From Eubacteriaceae bacterium (GTDB taxonomy: Bacteria; Bacillota; Clostridia; Peptostreptococcales; Anaerovoracaceae), in assembly GCA_902362805.1 (NCBI GenBank), contig CABIXY010000003.1, positions 467,140 through 531,139 of the forward strand: DNA of 64,000 nt, read 5' to 3'. Each line of letters starts with the position of its first letter. Positions within the stretch are counted from its first letter, which is position 1. A program made the translations under genes and the position numbers. Below are positions 54,833 through 63,133 of the stretch, piece after piece. The notes under the pieces are model-generated. The model searched no databases and was not told where the DNA came from. It worked only from the letters and a program-made list of their open reading frames with translations.

Positions 54833-56518
54833 TCACTGCAGCAGTTCTGCTATGGAATCTTTTGGCGTCCGCAGTTTTCTTTTTAACAGATAGAGACCTT
54901 CCGTGTCGCCTTTTTTAATGGTATTAATACCGCCGTTGCAACTGAGGGTGGCTTTGAATCCCAGAGTTTTCAGCAGATCCCGGCTGTCTTCAGTATAGGC
55001 GCCGAAGGGCCAGGTGAAGGTATTGGGAGAAACGCCTGTCGTTTCCTTCAGCTTTTTCTGCAGCTTTGATAAGTCCTCTTTGAGAGTTTTCTCGTAAACC
55101 TCTTCTGATTCTCCTCTTTTCTTGCTGGCGCCTTTGCGCCCTCCTTTCGCCTCGTGAAAATCCCAAGTATGATTTTGAATTTCCCAATGGCCGGAATTAG
55201 ACATTTCCTGAATTTGATCCCAGGTCACATTGCAGTAATCTTCTGCTCGGTGTTCTGCGACACTGGCCTCTTCGCAGGCGTGGCCGATGACGGAAATCAC
55301 CGCTTTCATGCCATATTTCTCCAGAACAGGGGCAGCGTAGTTATAGTTGTTGCAGTAGCCGTCGTCAAAGGTGATGATGACCGGCTTTTCTGGCAGAGCT
55401 ACCTTCCCCGTTTTATCATAGACGTAGTCGATGAGTTCTGTCATGGTGATGGCCGTATAGCCATGCTCTTTGAGATATTTCATGTCGCTTTCGAAGGTAG
55501 AGGCGGGAATAAAATAGTCGTTGACCTGCGACTGCTTTTTTGTCAGGCCGTGATACATCAAAATCGGAACTTCCGCAGTTGCCGCAGCAGTCTTAGCTGT
55601 CTCCTTGACTTCTGGGGATGCCCGGTGTTTTGACAAAAGGCGGATCAGCGCATAGGTATCGATCCATATTTCTGAATTGCATTCTTTCTGTGACTCATCA
55701 AAGACTAACTGCATGCCGAAATGGAGATGAGGAACATTGATGTTGTTGACGTTTTCTTTGACGCTGTATCCGCTCTGGCCGGAATAGCCGATAATCTGGC
55801 CGGCTTTGACTGTGTCACCTTCTTTGAGATCTTTTATGTATGGAGAATCTTTGCGAAGGTGGGCATAGTAGTAATAACGAAAACCGTCATGACTTCTGAT
55901 ACCGATTCGCCAGCCGCCGTACTGGTTCCAGCCTAGAGCTTCAACTTTGCCGCCTTCAACTGCTGCAACAGGGGTTCCGACGCTGCAGAACATGTCATGC
56001 CCAAGGTGTTTGCGGGCAAAACCGTAGCTGCGGCCATTTCCAAAGTCATCGCTGTCGGTGTACCAATAGCCTTCAGCTACAGGGGAGTAAGCGGTAAGAC
56101 CATAGTTTCCATCTTTATCCAGACCAAGGAAATTGCCGATTACGGCGCAGTAGGCTTTATAATAATAAGGGTAGGATTTCATATTGGACGTGATATCATC
56201 CACAGAGCTGCCTTCATTAAGCTTGGCTGCAAACCAGTCGATGTCTTTATGTGAATACATGGAAAAGTCACCGCCATATTTGCAGGCGAGAAATGCTAAG
56301 ATGTCAACCCAGCTGATGTGGAGATCCTGTTCGTAAGTTTCTATGTCTACATTCATGGCATCTTCTAGTGCTTCGTAGGTAATATCAAAATCAACCCATT
56401 TAATGTAATCTTTACCACCTTTTTCAGAGGCGACCATGAGACCTTCGATGCTGTGTTCACTGACCATGACGCAGACTAACAGACATATTAAAAAAACAGA
56501 GAAAAATTTCTTTGCCAT
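54833..56518 (-). CDS. Secreted M23 peptidase-polysaccharide deacetylase fusion
   Basis: 561 residues. A signal peptide/anchor (about 1-25) is followed by an uncharacterised helical region (about 40-150), an M23 metallopeptidase domain (GHDMF and HLHFGM metal ligands, about 170-280) and a NodB polysaccharide deacetylase domain (ITFDDGYCNN, NHTWDFH, about 315-545). The two catalytic domains act on peptide and glycan of the wall, respectively. This combination in one chain is uncommon. Convergent with rsmE. Confidence 0.88.
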   Translation of the reverse strand: MAKKFFSVFLICLLVCVMVSEHSIEGLMVASEKGGKDYIKWVDFDITYEALEDAMNVDIETYEQDLHISWVDILAFLACKYGGDFSMYSHKDIDWFAAKLNEGSSVDDITSNMKSYPYYYKAYCAVIGNFLGLDKDGNYGLTAYSPVAEGYWYTDSDDFGNGRSYGFARKHLGHDMFCSVGTPVAAVEGGKVEALGWNQYGGWRIGIRSHDGFRYYYYAHLRKDSPYIKDLKEGDTVKAGQIIGYSGQSGYSVKENVNNINVPHLHFGMQLVFDESQKECNSEIWIDTYALIRLLSKHRASPEVKETAKTAAATAEVPILMYHGLTKKQSQVNDYFIPASTFESDMKYLKEHGYTAITMTELIDYVYDKTGKVALPEKPVIITFDDGYCNNYNYAAPVLEKYGMKAVISVIGHACEEASVAEHRAEDYCNVTWDQIQEMSNSGHWEIQNHTWDFHEAKGGRKGASKKRGESEEVYEKTLKEDLSKLQKKLKETTGVSPNTFTWPFGAYTEDSRDLLKTLGFKATLSCNGGINTIKKGDTEGLYLLKRKLRTPKDSIAELLQ

Positions 56519-56638
56519 AAAATAATCCTTTCATAACAATATAATGCAGGAAGGACGAAGATTATTCTTGAAGTTATGAGAAAAAGGTTGTACTATTTAA
56601 ATAACTAGTTAGATTTACAGATTGGAAAGAGGACATCT

Positions 56639-57940
56639 ATGAAAATTGCGTTTCACACATTAGGATGTAAGGTCAATCAATATGAGACGGAGGCCATGAA
56701 GGAGCAGTTTGCTGCGGCGGGCCACCAGATTGTTGGAGAAGAGAACTTTGCAGACGCTTATGTGATTAATACATGTACAGTGACCAATCTGGCGGACCGG
56801 AAGTCCCGCCAGTATATCCGCAAGATGAAAAAGGTCAACCCTGACTCCATCGTGGCCGTGACAGGCTGCTATGCCCAGATCAGTCCTGACGAGGTCAGCA
56901 AAATCGAGGGTGTTAACATCGTCGCCGGTACAGGCGAGAAACAAAATCTGCTGCAATATATCGAAGGCTATTTGCTTGAAGAGGAAACCCAGTGCCACGT
57001 CAAAGCCTACGAGGAGCTTGACAAGTACCAGTCATCTGGTATCATCACTTCCATGGAATCCAGGACTCGCGCTTATATCAAAATCCAAGAGGGTTGTAAC
57101 CGGTTCTGTTCCTATTGCATCATTCCTTATGCCAGAGGCAAGGTGAGAAGCCGTGATCTGGCAGAAATTGCAGAAGAAGCCCGGGGGCTGATCGCCAAAG
57201 GCTTTAAAGAACTGATTCTGACAGGGATTAACACGGCACTCTACGGAGAAGATTTAGGCTACGGCGGCATTGAACCGCTGATTGCAGAGCTGAACGCTTT
57301 GCCAGGTGATTTTCGGATTCGTCTCAGCTCTCTGGAACCGACTGTCATCAATGCCCAGTATGTGAAGAGCTTGCTGAAATACGAGAAACTCTGTCCCCAT
57401 CTGCATCTGTCCATCCAGAGCGGAGCAGATCACGTTTTGGGGCTGATGAATCGCCGCTATGACCGGTCTTTCTATCTCGACATCGTCAGGGTGCTCAAGG
57501 GCTTTGATCCACTGTACGGCATTACCACTGACATCATCGTCGGCTTTCCGGGTGAAACAGAAGAGGATTTTGCTGACAGCTTGCGGGTGATTGATGAGGT
57601 GGGGTTCTGCAAGGTCCATATTTTCAAGTATTCGCCACGAAAGGGAACAAAGGCTGCCGCACTTGCCGGACAGATTGCCGGCGAGGTGAAGAACAGCCGC
57701 AGTAAAGCGTTAATCGAGAAGGCGGCAGAGGATGCCAGACGTTTTTTTGCCTTATGCAAGGACGCTCAGCGACGGGTTTTGTTCGAAGAGATCAGCGAAG
57801 ACGGCCTCTTGACGGGATACACGGACAACTATATCAAAGTCTATGTACCTGGAGAAAGTGAGATGTTAAATCAGTTTTACAATGTAAGACTTTTAAAAGA
57901 ATATAAAGATGGCATGAAAGGAGAGATTGTTTATGGCTGA
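56639..57940 (+). CDS. mtaB: tRNA t6A37 methylthiotransferase MtaB
   Basis: 433 residues. It converts t6A to ms2t6A at tRNA position 37. The N-terminal cluster cysteines (HTLGCKVNQYE, VINTCTVTN, VTGCYAQ), the radical SAM motif CNRFCSYCIIPYARG and a C-terminal TRAM domain identify the MiaB/MtaB family; the TLGCKVNQYE form is typical of MtaB. AAAGAGGA precedes the ATG. Confidence 0.94.
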   Translation: MKIAFHTLGCKVNQYETEAMKEQFAAAGHQIVGEENFADAYVINTCTVTNLADRKSRQYIRKMKKVNPDSIVAVTGCYAQISPDEVSKIEGVNIVAGTGEKQNLLQYIEGYLLEEETQCHVKAYEELDKYQSSGIITSMESRTRAYIKIQEGCNRFCSYCIIPYARGKVRSRDLAEIAEEARGLIAKGFKELILTGINTALYGEDLGYGGIEPLIAELNALPGDFRIRLSSLEPTVINAQYVKSLLKYEKLCPHLHLSIQSGADHVLGLMNRRYDRSFYLDIVRVLKGFDPLYGITTDIIVGFPGETEEDFADSLRVIDEVGFCKVHIFKYSPRKGTKAAALAGQIAGEVKNSRSKALIEKAAEDARRFFALCKDAQRRVLFEEISEDGLLTGYTDNYIKVYVPGESEMLNQFYNVRLLKEYKDGMKGEIVYG

Positions 57941-58274
57941 TTGTATATTTTGCATGATCGGAAGTCATGATATCCCGTCGACTGTCGCTTATGAAGACGA
58001 CAAGATCATCGCGTTTCACGACCTGGAGCCGCAGGCTCCCGTTCACGTACTCGTGATTCCCAAGAAACACATCGAGTCGCTGGACGATGTAAAGGAAGAA
58101 GATCAAGAACTTCTAGGTTACATCATGTTCAAGATTCACGAGATTGCTGCAGACCTGGGCCTTGCAAACGGTTATAGAGTTGTCAGCAACAACGGAGAGG
58201 ATGCGTTCCAGACGGTAAAGCATCTGCACTTCCATATTCTCGGCAAGAGAAAAATGACCTGGCCTCCAGGCTGA
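57933..58274 (+). CDS. HIT family nucleotide-binding protein
   Basis: 113 residues from ATG 57933 (AAAGGAG 8 bases upstream), overlapping mtaB by 8 bases. The histidine triad KHLHFHILG is at the C-terminus and DCIFCMIG at the N-terminus. HIT proteins hydrolyse AMP-linked small molecules. It is the last gene of the backbone set in this window. Confidence 0.93.
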   Translation: MADCIFCMIGSHDIPSTVAYEDDKIIAFHDLEPQAPVHVLVIPKKHIESLDDVKEEDQELLGYIMFKIHEIAADLGLANGYRVVSNNGEDAFQTVKHLHFHILGKRKMTWPPG

Positions 58275-58291
58275 TGAATGTTATGTAGTAT

Positions 58292-58335
58292 GGCGAAAAC
58301 GAACTAGTCCGAATTCGGACTAGTTCGTTTTCGCC
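58292..58335. repeat. Perfect 44-bp palindrome
   Basis: Two exact 22-base half-sites with no loop, centred on GAATTC (58311-58316), beginning GGCGAAAACGAACTAG and ending in its complement. TAGTA flanks both sides. It lacks a T-run, so if a terminator it is atypical. Confidence 0.9.
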
Positions 58336-58397
58336 TAGTATCTATACCTTTGCCACATGCGCGGTTGTGAAAAAAATAAAAAATTCTGAAAAAGGAC

Positions 58398-58425
58398 TTG
58401 ATTTTTGAAATAGATATGCTATACT
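58398..58425 (+). promoter_or_regulatory. Candidate promoter in the HIT-uraA gap
   Basis: TTGATT (58398-58403), 16 bases, TATACT (58420-58425). It would produce a ~300-base transcript ending at the hairpin at 58682. No convincing gene lies downstream on this strand; a 52-codon frame from 58569 has no recognised motif and no clear binding site. Confidence 0.45.
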
Positions 58426-58681
58426 TTAGTTACAAAAAGCGATGAAGTACAATTCAAAAGCTTTTGATATAAATAAACTGAAACATCAGTTTCAGGAGAG
58501 AAAGAGGTGAGACCACCAGAAGTGTTTAACGAGGTACAGAGAAAAGTACCGGCTGTTGGACGCATCTAATGATTTCGCAAAGTGAAAACTTAGAAGACTG
58601 TGATGGCAGTAGATTGATACTGTGGTTGCAGAAGCAGACTAAGACGGAAACTTTGGCAGAAGAAATGATAGATGTGAAAAA

Positions 58682-58735
58682 CAGCCGGTGCTTTATTTTT
58701 TGTGGAATAGAGAACCGGCTGCTGTGATTTTTAGA
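58682..58735. terminator. Bidirectional terminator next to uraA
   Basis: CAGCCGGT and ACCGGCTG arms. On the minus strand it is followed by TTTTTC and ends the uraA transcript; on the plus strand GTGATTTTT follows. Confidence 0.8.
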
Positions 58736-60047
58736 TTTCAAAAGTATGGAATTTTTCGATGGTTCCCTCTTCTTCTTTAAACTCGTAATCGTTGCCAGGC
58801 AGGATGGCATTGGCGGCGATTCCCACGATGGCTGCGATGGCAAGGCCAGAGAGTGTGATTTCTGTACCAAAGGCGGTGAAAGAGATTCCGCCGACAGAGT
58901 TGAAGCCCAATGCACAGACCAGGATGAGCGCTGCGATGATTGTATTTCTCGATTTGGTGAAATCGACTTGGTTTTCCACCACGTTTCTGATTCCGATGGC
59001 GGAAATCATACCATATAAAATCAGCGATACACCGCCGATAATGGCTGCCGGGATAGAAGAAATGAGGAAGCTGATCTTTGGAACAAAGGACAGCAAGATA
59101 GCAAAACAGGCCGCAATGCGGATGACGACAGGGTCATAGATCTTTGTCAGCGCCAGGACACCAGTGTTCTCACCGTAGGTCGTATTAGCAGGGCCGCCTA
59201 AAGCAGAGGACAGGCAGGTGGCAAGTCCGTCACCCAGCAGTGTTCTGTGGAGGCCTGGATTTGCGATGTAGTTCTTGCCTGTTGTGGCGCCGATGGCGGA
59301 AATATCGCCGATATGCTCCATCATGGTAGCCAGCGCGATTGGCATGATGGTGATAATTGCACTGACGTCAAATTTCATAATCATGATGGGAGGAAGCCCT
59401 ACCCAGGATTCATCGCTGATAGCGGAAAGATCTACTGCGCCGGTGACGACAGCGACGACGTAAGAAATCACTACACCGAGGATGATAGGGATGATTTTTG
59501 CCATGCCTCTTCCCCAGATGTTGAAGATGATGATGGTCAGAAGAGCAACGAGTGCCAGAAGCCAGTTGGTTTCACAGTTGGAGATGGCTGTAGGCGCCAG
59601 AATTAACCCGATGGAGATGATGATGGGGCCAGTTACTACTGGCGGAAAAAAGCGCATCACTTTCTTCGCGCCGAATGCTTTGATAAATGCTGACATCACG
59701 ACGTAGACCAATCCAGCTGCAAATACGCCGCCGCAGGCATAAGGCAGCATCTCTGTATTCGGGCTTCCGTCAGCCAGCATAGGGGCAACGGCTGCGTAAC
59801 CGCCCAGAAATGCGAAAGAGGAACCCAGGAATGCTGGGACTTTACCTTTTGTCAGTAAGTGAAATAGCAGGGTTCCCAGTCCAGCCATAAGTAAAGTCGT
59901 CGCTACACTGAGGCCGGTCAAAATCGGAACCAGCACGGTCGCGCCGAACATGGCAAAGGTGTGTTGCAGACCTAATATCAGCATTTTGGGTACTCCCAGC
60001 TTGGAAGCATCGTGGATTCCGTGTTTGTTTACATCTTCATTTGTCAT
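58731..60047 (-). CDS. uraA: Uracil permease (NCS2 family)
   Basis: 438 residues from the ATG at 60047 (GGGAGG 10 bases upstream). About fourteen helices; QHTFAMFGATVLVPILTGL, ATMMEHIGDISAIG and GGPANTTYGENTGVLALTKIYDP match the UraA/PyrP branch rather than xanthine permeases. It imports uracil with protons. An attenuator-like leader lies upstream. Confidence 0.93.
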   Translation of the reverse strand: MTNEDVNKHGIHDASKLGVPKMLILGLQHTFAMFGATVLVPILTGLSVATTLLMAGLGTLLFHLLTKGKVPAFLGSSFAFLGGYAAVAPMLADGSPNTEMLPYACGGVFAAGLVYVVMSAFIKAFGAKKVMRFFPPVVTGPIIISIGLILAPTAISNCETNWLLALVALLTIIIFNIWGRGMAKIIPIILGVVISYVVAVVTGAVDLSAISDESWVGLPPIMIMKFDVSAIITIMPIALATMMEHIGDISAIGATTGKNYIANPGLHRTLLGDGLATCLSSALGGPANTTYGENTGVLALTKIYDPVVIRIAACFAILLSFVPKISFLISSIPAAIIGGVSLILYGMISAIGIRNVVENQVDFTKSRNTIIAALILVCALGFNSVGGISFTAFGTEITLSGLAIAAIVGIAANAILPGNDYEFKEEEGTIEKFHTFEI

Positions 60048-60090
60048 TAGTATAAATCCTCCCTTAATTTTTAGAAACATCTGCAGGCAT

Positions 60091-60180
60091 AAAAAAAATC
60101 TTATCACAGACGTGACAAGATTATCAATAATTCTTTCGATATGCAAATCTTGTCGGCATCATGTTACCGACCTCGAGATG
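60091..60180 (-). promoter_or_regulatory. Transcription attenuator in the uraA leader
   Basis: On the minus strand: hairpin GTCGG...CCGAC (60171-60152), then GACAAGATT (60154-60146), which can pair with AATCTTGTC (60121-60113), the 5' arm of a terminator (60124-60091) ending in eight T. The two foldings exclude each other. A TCTCGAGGTC stretch loosely recalls a PyrR-binding loop, but the match is partial, so the effector is undetermined. Confidence 0.7.
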
Positions 60181-60195
60181 TTCTTTTCTCGATAA

Positions 60196-60224
60196 ATACT
60201 ACATTATCCATGGACTTCTGTCAA
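60196..60224 (-). promoter_or_regulatory. Sigma-A promoter of uraA
   Basis: Minus strand TTGACA (60224-60219), 17 bases, TAGTAT (60201-60196). It overlaps the divergent lysO promoter. Confidence 0.82.
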
Positions 60225-60239
60225 GGGAAAATATATAAT
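60211..60239 (+). promoter_or_regulatory. Promoter of the lysO-type operon
   Basis: TGGACT (60211-60216), 17 bases, TATAAT (60234-60239). Its -35 region abuts that of the uraA promoter on the other strand, so the two promoters compete for the same face of DNA. Confidence 0.65.
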
Positions 60240-60273
60240 GGATATTGCGACTATATCATTTGAGGTGTTAATA

Positions 60274-61242
60274 ATGAGCGATTTAATTTTATATCTAAGC
60301 GTAGCCGTCATCGGCTATTTTGTCGGCAGTAAACTGAGAGGGCGGCGTGAAATCACCAAATGGACGGGAAGAATTCAGACTGGTGCAATTATCGTGCTGA
60401 TTTTTACCATGGGCATGCGCATGGGTTCTAATGAAGAAGTGATGAACAATTTGAATTCCATCGGCCTCTATGCTTTTATCATGACGGCAGCAATTATTTT
60501 CTGTTCGGTGGCGGCCATCACCGTTTCTAGGAAATTTTTCAAGCTTGACAAGTTTGGAAACATAGAAGGCAGCGAAGCAGCTCCAGAGGAAGTAGCTGAA
60601 GAGGAAGAAAAAGCAGAAAAGGACAGCTCTATGACGATTATCATCATAGTATGTGTCGTCAGCGGACTGGCCTTCGGTTATTTTGCCGTGGACAAGCTCT
60701 TTACGGATATGGAATTCTTCAATACGCTGTCTGGAAACTTCATCACGATCGGCCTCTGCATCCTGTTGTTTTTTGTCGGTTTTGATATGGGACTTGAAGG
60801 CACGGTAATTGAACACTTTAAGAAAGTGGGTCTGCGTGTGTTGGCTTTTCCCTTTATCATCATGGTAGGAACTCTGACCGGTGCGCTGTTGTGCGGATTA
60901 TTCCTGCCTCTTTCTATGCGGGAATCTCTGGCCATCGGAGCGGGCTTTGGCTGGTATACCTTTGCGCCGGGCATCATCATGGACAAAGGTCTGGTAACGG
61001 CCAGCGCCGTTTCCTTTATGCACAACATCATGCGGGAGTACATCTCTGTACTGATTATTCCGATGACCGCGAAGAAGGTCGGTTATCTGGAATCCATGGC
61101 TGTGGCCGGATGCTCTTCCATGGACGTTTGTCTCCCAATTGTAGAGAAATCGACTCGCGGCGATATCGCCGTGTATTCCTTTATCTCCGGGGTCATTCAG
61201 AGCATGGCCGTTCCTATCTTAGTACCGCTGATATTGGGATAA
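60274..61242 (+). CDS. LysO (DUF340) family exporter, first of two
   Basis: 322 residues from ATG 60274 (GAGGTG upstream). About eight membrane helices; VAVIGYFVGSKLRG, TMGMRMGSNEEV, GFDMGLEG, GAGFGWYTFAPGIIMDKG and PIVEKSTRGDIAVYSF match LysO/YbjE lysine exporters. The acidic insert (about residues 105-125) is longer than in the second copy. Followed 24 bases later by a paralogue, so the pair may form a heteromeric exporter or have different amino acid targets. Confidence 0.88.
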   Translation: MSDLILYLSVAVIGYFVGSKLRGRREITKWTGRIQTGAIIVLIFTMGMRMGSNEEVMNNLNSIGLYAFIMTAAIIFCSVAAITVSRKFFKLDKFGNIEGSEAAPEEVAEEEEKAEKDSSMTIIIIVCVVSGLAFGYFAVDKLFTDMEFFNTLSGNFITIGLCILLFFVGFDMGLEGTVIEHFKKVGLRVLAFPFIIMVGTLTGALLCGLFLPLSMRESLAIGAGFGWYTFAPGIIMDKGLVTASAVSFMHNIMREYISVLIIPMTAKKVGYLESMAVAGCSSMDVCLPIVEKSTRGDIAVYSFISGVIQSMAVPILVPLILG

Positions 61243-61266
61243 TTTCTACAGAAAGGACAGTATATA

Positions 61267-62244
61267 ATGAAAGATTTAGTCACATATATCATATTAGCCA
61301 TCATCGGCTATTTCATCGGCAGTAAAATGAGAGAACATCGCTGGGTTACCAAGTGGACCGGCAGGATTCAGACGACGGCTATTGCCATCTTGCTGTTCAC
61401 AATGGGGCTCAGGATGGGGTCTAACGAGGAAGTGACAAGCAATCTCAGCTCCATCGGACTGATTTCTCTGGCTATGACTTTGATTATCATGGTGCTGTCG
61501 GGTGTTTTTGCTGCATTCACCAGAAGATGCATCGGCATGGATCGCTGGGCTGTCATGAAAGATAAAGCAGTGGATGCACAGGAGCGTTCGCTGCCTGCGG
61601 AGGAAATATCTGACCGAGGACAGAAAATCATGGCCGCGGTCATACTCATGTCTGTCATTACAGGACTGCTGTGCGGCTATTTTTTTATTGGCGATGTCTT
61701 TGCAGACCATATGGAACGCTTTGACTTCTATGCGGGGCTGGCGGTCAACCTGGGACTGTTTTTATTGCTGCTTCTGATCGGATTTAACATGGGTCTTGAT
61801 GGAACGGTTCTGAAGAATTTCAAGAAAGTAGGCGCAAAAATCCTCTTTTTCCCTTTTGCCATCATGGCAGGCGCTTTTTTGGCGGCAGCCCTGTGCGCAC
61901 TGCTGCTGGACATCGATCTTCGTGAATCCTTTGCAGTGGCTGCCGGCTTTGGCTGGTACTCTCTTGCGCCTGGCATCATTTTGGAGAGCGGTCTTGCCCA
62001 CTGTGCGGCGATTTCCTTTATGCACTGCATTATGAGAGAATACTTTTCTCTCCTGCTGGTGCCAATTGTCGCCAAAAAGATCGGCTATATGGAAGCGATA
62101 GGCATCTGCGGCGCCACTGCAATGGGAGTCTGCCTGCCCATTGTGGAGAAATCGACGCGGGGAGATGTGGCGATTTATTCGTTTATATCGGGGATGATTC
62201 ATACAGCATCGGTACCGATTTTGATTCCATTGATAATAGGATAA
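61267..62244 (+). CDS. LysO (DUF340) family exporter, second of two
   Basis: 325 residues, closely parallel to the upstream gene: IIGYFIGSKMREHRWVTKW, TMGLRMGSNEEV, GFNMGLDG, GFGWYSLAPGIILESG and PIVEKSTRGDVAIYSF. Tandem duplication is clear. A MerR regulator starts 13 bases after its stop, so all three are one operon. Confidence 0.88.
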   Translation: MKDLVTYIILAIIGYFIGSKMREHRWVTKWTGRIQTTAIAILLFTMGLRMGSNEEVTSNLSSIGLISLAMTLIIMVLSGVFAAFTRRCIGMDRWAVMKDKAVDAQERSLPAEEISDRGQKIMAAVILMSVITGLLCGYFFIGDVFADHMERFDFYAGLAVNLGLFLLLLLIGFNMGLDGTVLKNFKKVGAKILFFPFAIMAGAFLAAALCALLLDIDLRESFAVAAGFGWYSLAPGIILESGLAHCAAISFMHCIMREYFSLLLVPIVAKKIGYMEAIGICGATAMGVCLPIVEKSTRGDVAIYSFISGMIHTASVPILIPLIIG

Positions 62245-62257
62245 GGAGGCTGCCATC

Positions 62258-63040
62258 GTGTTTTTAACAGTAGGTGAAATTTCAAAGGCTTTGGGCATTT
62301 CCAACGAGGCCATCAGGTATTATGTCAAAGAGGGTATCATCAGGCCAAAGAAAAATGAAGAAAACAATTATTGGGAGTATTCTTCTGATGATTTGATGAA
62401 GCTGACAGATGTACTCTTTTATAGAACCATGAATTTAACTATGAAAGAAATCAAACTGATCATGGGTGGATTGCCCCTTGAGGAGATTGGAGCCGTCATT
62501 GATCAGAGGAAATCAGACATGATTCGTGAGATCAAAGAGAAAGTCAACGCACTTTCAGACCTGGATCTATGGCAGGAAAATTATCGAAAAGAGTTGGATT
62601 TGATAGGCCGGTTCGTAACTGGCGCGATGCCGGCAGAGTTCAGAAGATATGGCTGCTTTGAAGAGCCGAACCATATGGCGCGTTATCTGGAGGAGTGTTT
62701 TGACCTGGACAAAGAGGACTGGGGCGGCGTGTCCATTTCCTTTTATTACAATATCAATGATGAGAGACCAAAGCTTCAGCGTTATCTTTCGATTGAAGGC
62801 TCCGTCAAATTAAAGGCATCCAATACTTATGACGACATTATTGAAGAGAGGGCCGATCAGTGTCTGATTACAGAAGTACACTATAGCGACGAGGTCCTCG
62901 AGATGATCCAGCCCCTGATAGACTATGCTGGCGAACATCGTCTGAGGCTGACAGGGGCATTTTATGGACGAGAGGATACTAACTATTTTGTCGGCGATAA
63001 GCGGTCGGGGCTTTATAAAATCTATGCTCCCATAAACTAA
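62258..63040 (+). CDS. MerR family regulator of the LysO operon
   Basis: 260 residues, GTG start behind AAGGAGG. The winged helix LTVGEISKALGISNEAIRYY and the wing NYWEYSSDDL precede a coiled-coil and a C-terminal ligand-binding domain of about 150 residues that was not recognised in detail but recalls GyrI-like folds. It probably senses the exported compound and controls the operon. Confidence 0.85.
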   Translation: MFLTVGEISKALGISNEAIRYYVKEGIIRPKKNEENNYWEYSSDDLMKLTDVLFYRTMNLTMKEIKLIMGGLPLEEIGAVIDQRKSDMIREIKEKVNALSDLDLWQENYRKELDLIGRFVTGAMPAEFRRYGCFEEPNHMARYLEECFDLDKEDWGGVSISFYYNINDERPKLQRYLSIEGSVKLKASNTYDDIIEERADQCLITEVHYSDEVLEMIQPLIDYAGEHRLRLTGAFYGREDTNYFVGDKRSGLYKIYAPIN

Positions 63041-63064
63041 AGGAATTTTATGAATTTCTATTGA

Positions 63065-63095
63065 CCTCGGGGTTACCCCGAGGTTTATTCTTTAG
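63065..63095 (+). terminator. Terminator of the LysO-MerR operon
   Basis: CCTCGGGG-TTA-CCCCGAGG followed by TTTATTCTTT. Confidence 0.9.
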
Positions 63096-63133
63096 TTAGG
63101 CAAAAATTTTATAGAACAAAGGAGGCGAAGAAT

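Noticed and set aside
58434..58560. T-box-like leader in the HIT-uraA gap
   Set aside because: No GGGTGGNACCGCG sequence and no downstream amino-acid gene on that strand.
60091..60180. Purine/xanthine riboswitch upstream of the NCS2 permease
   Set aside because: The conserved junction bases of the purine aptamer are absent, and the permease groups with uracil transporters.
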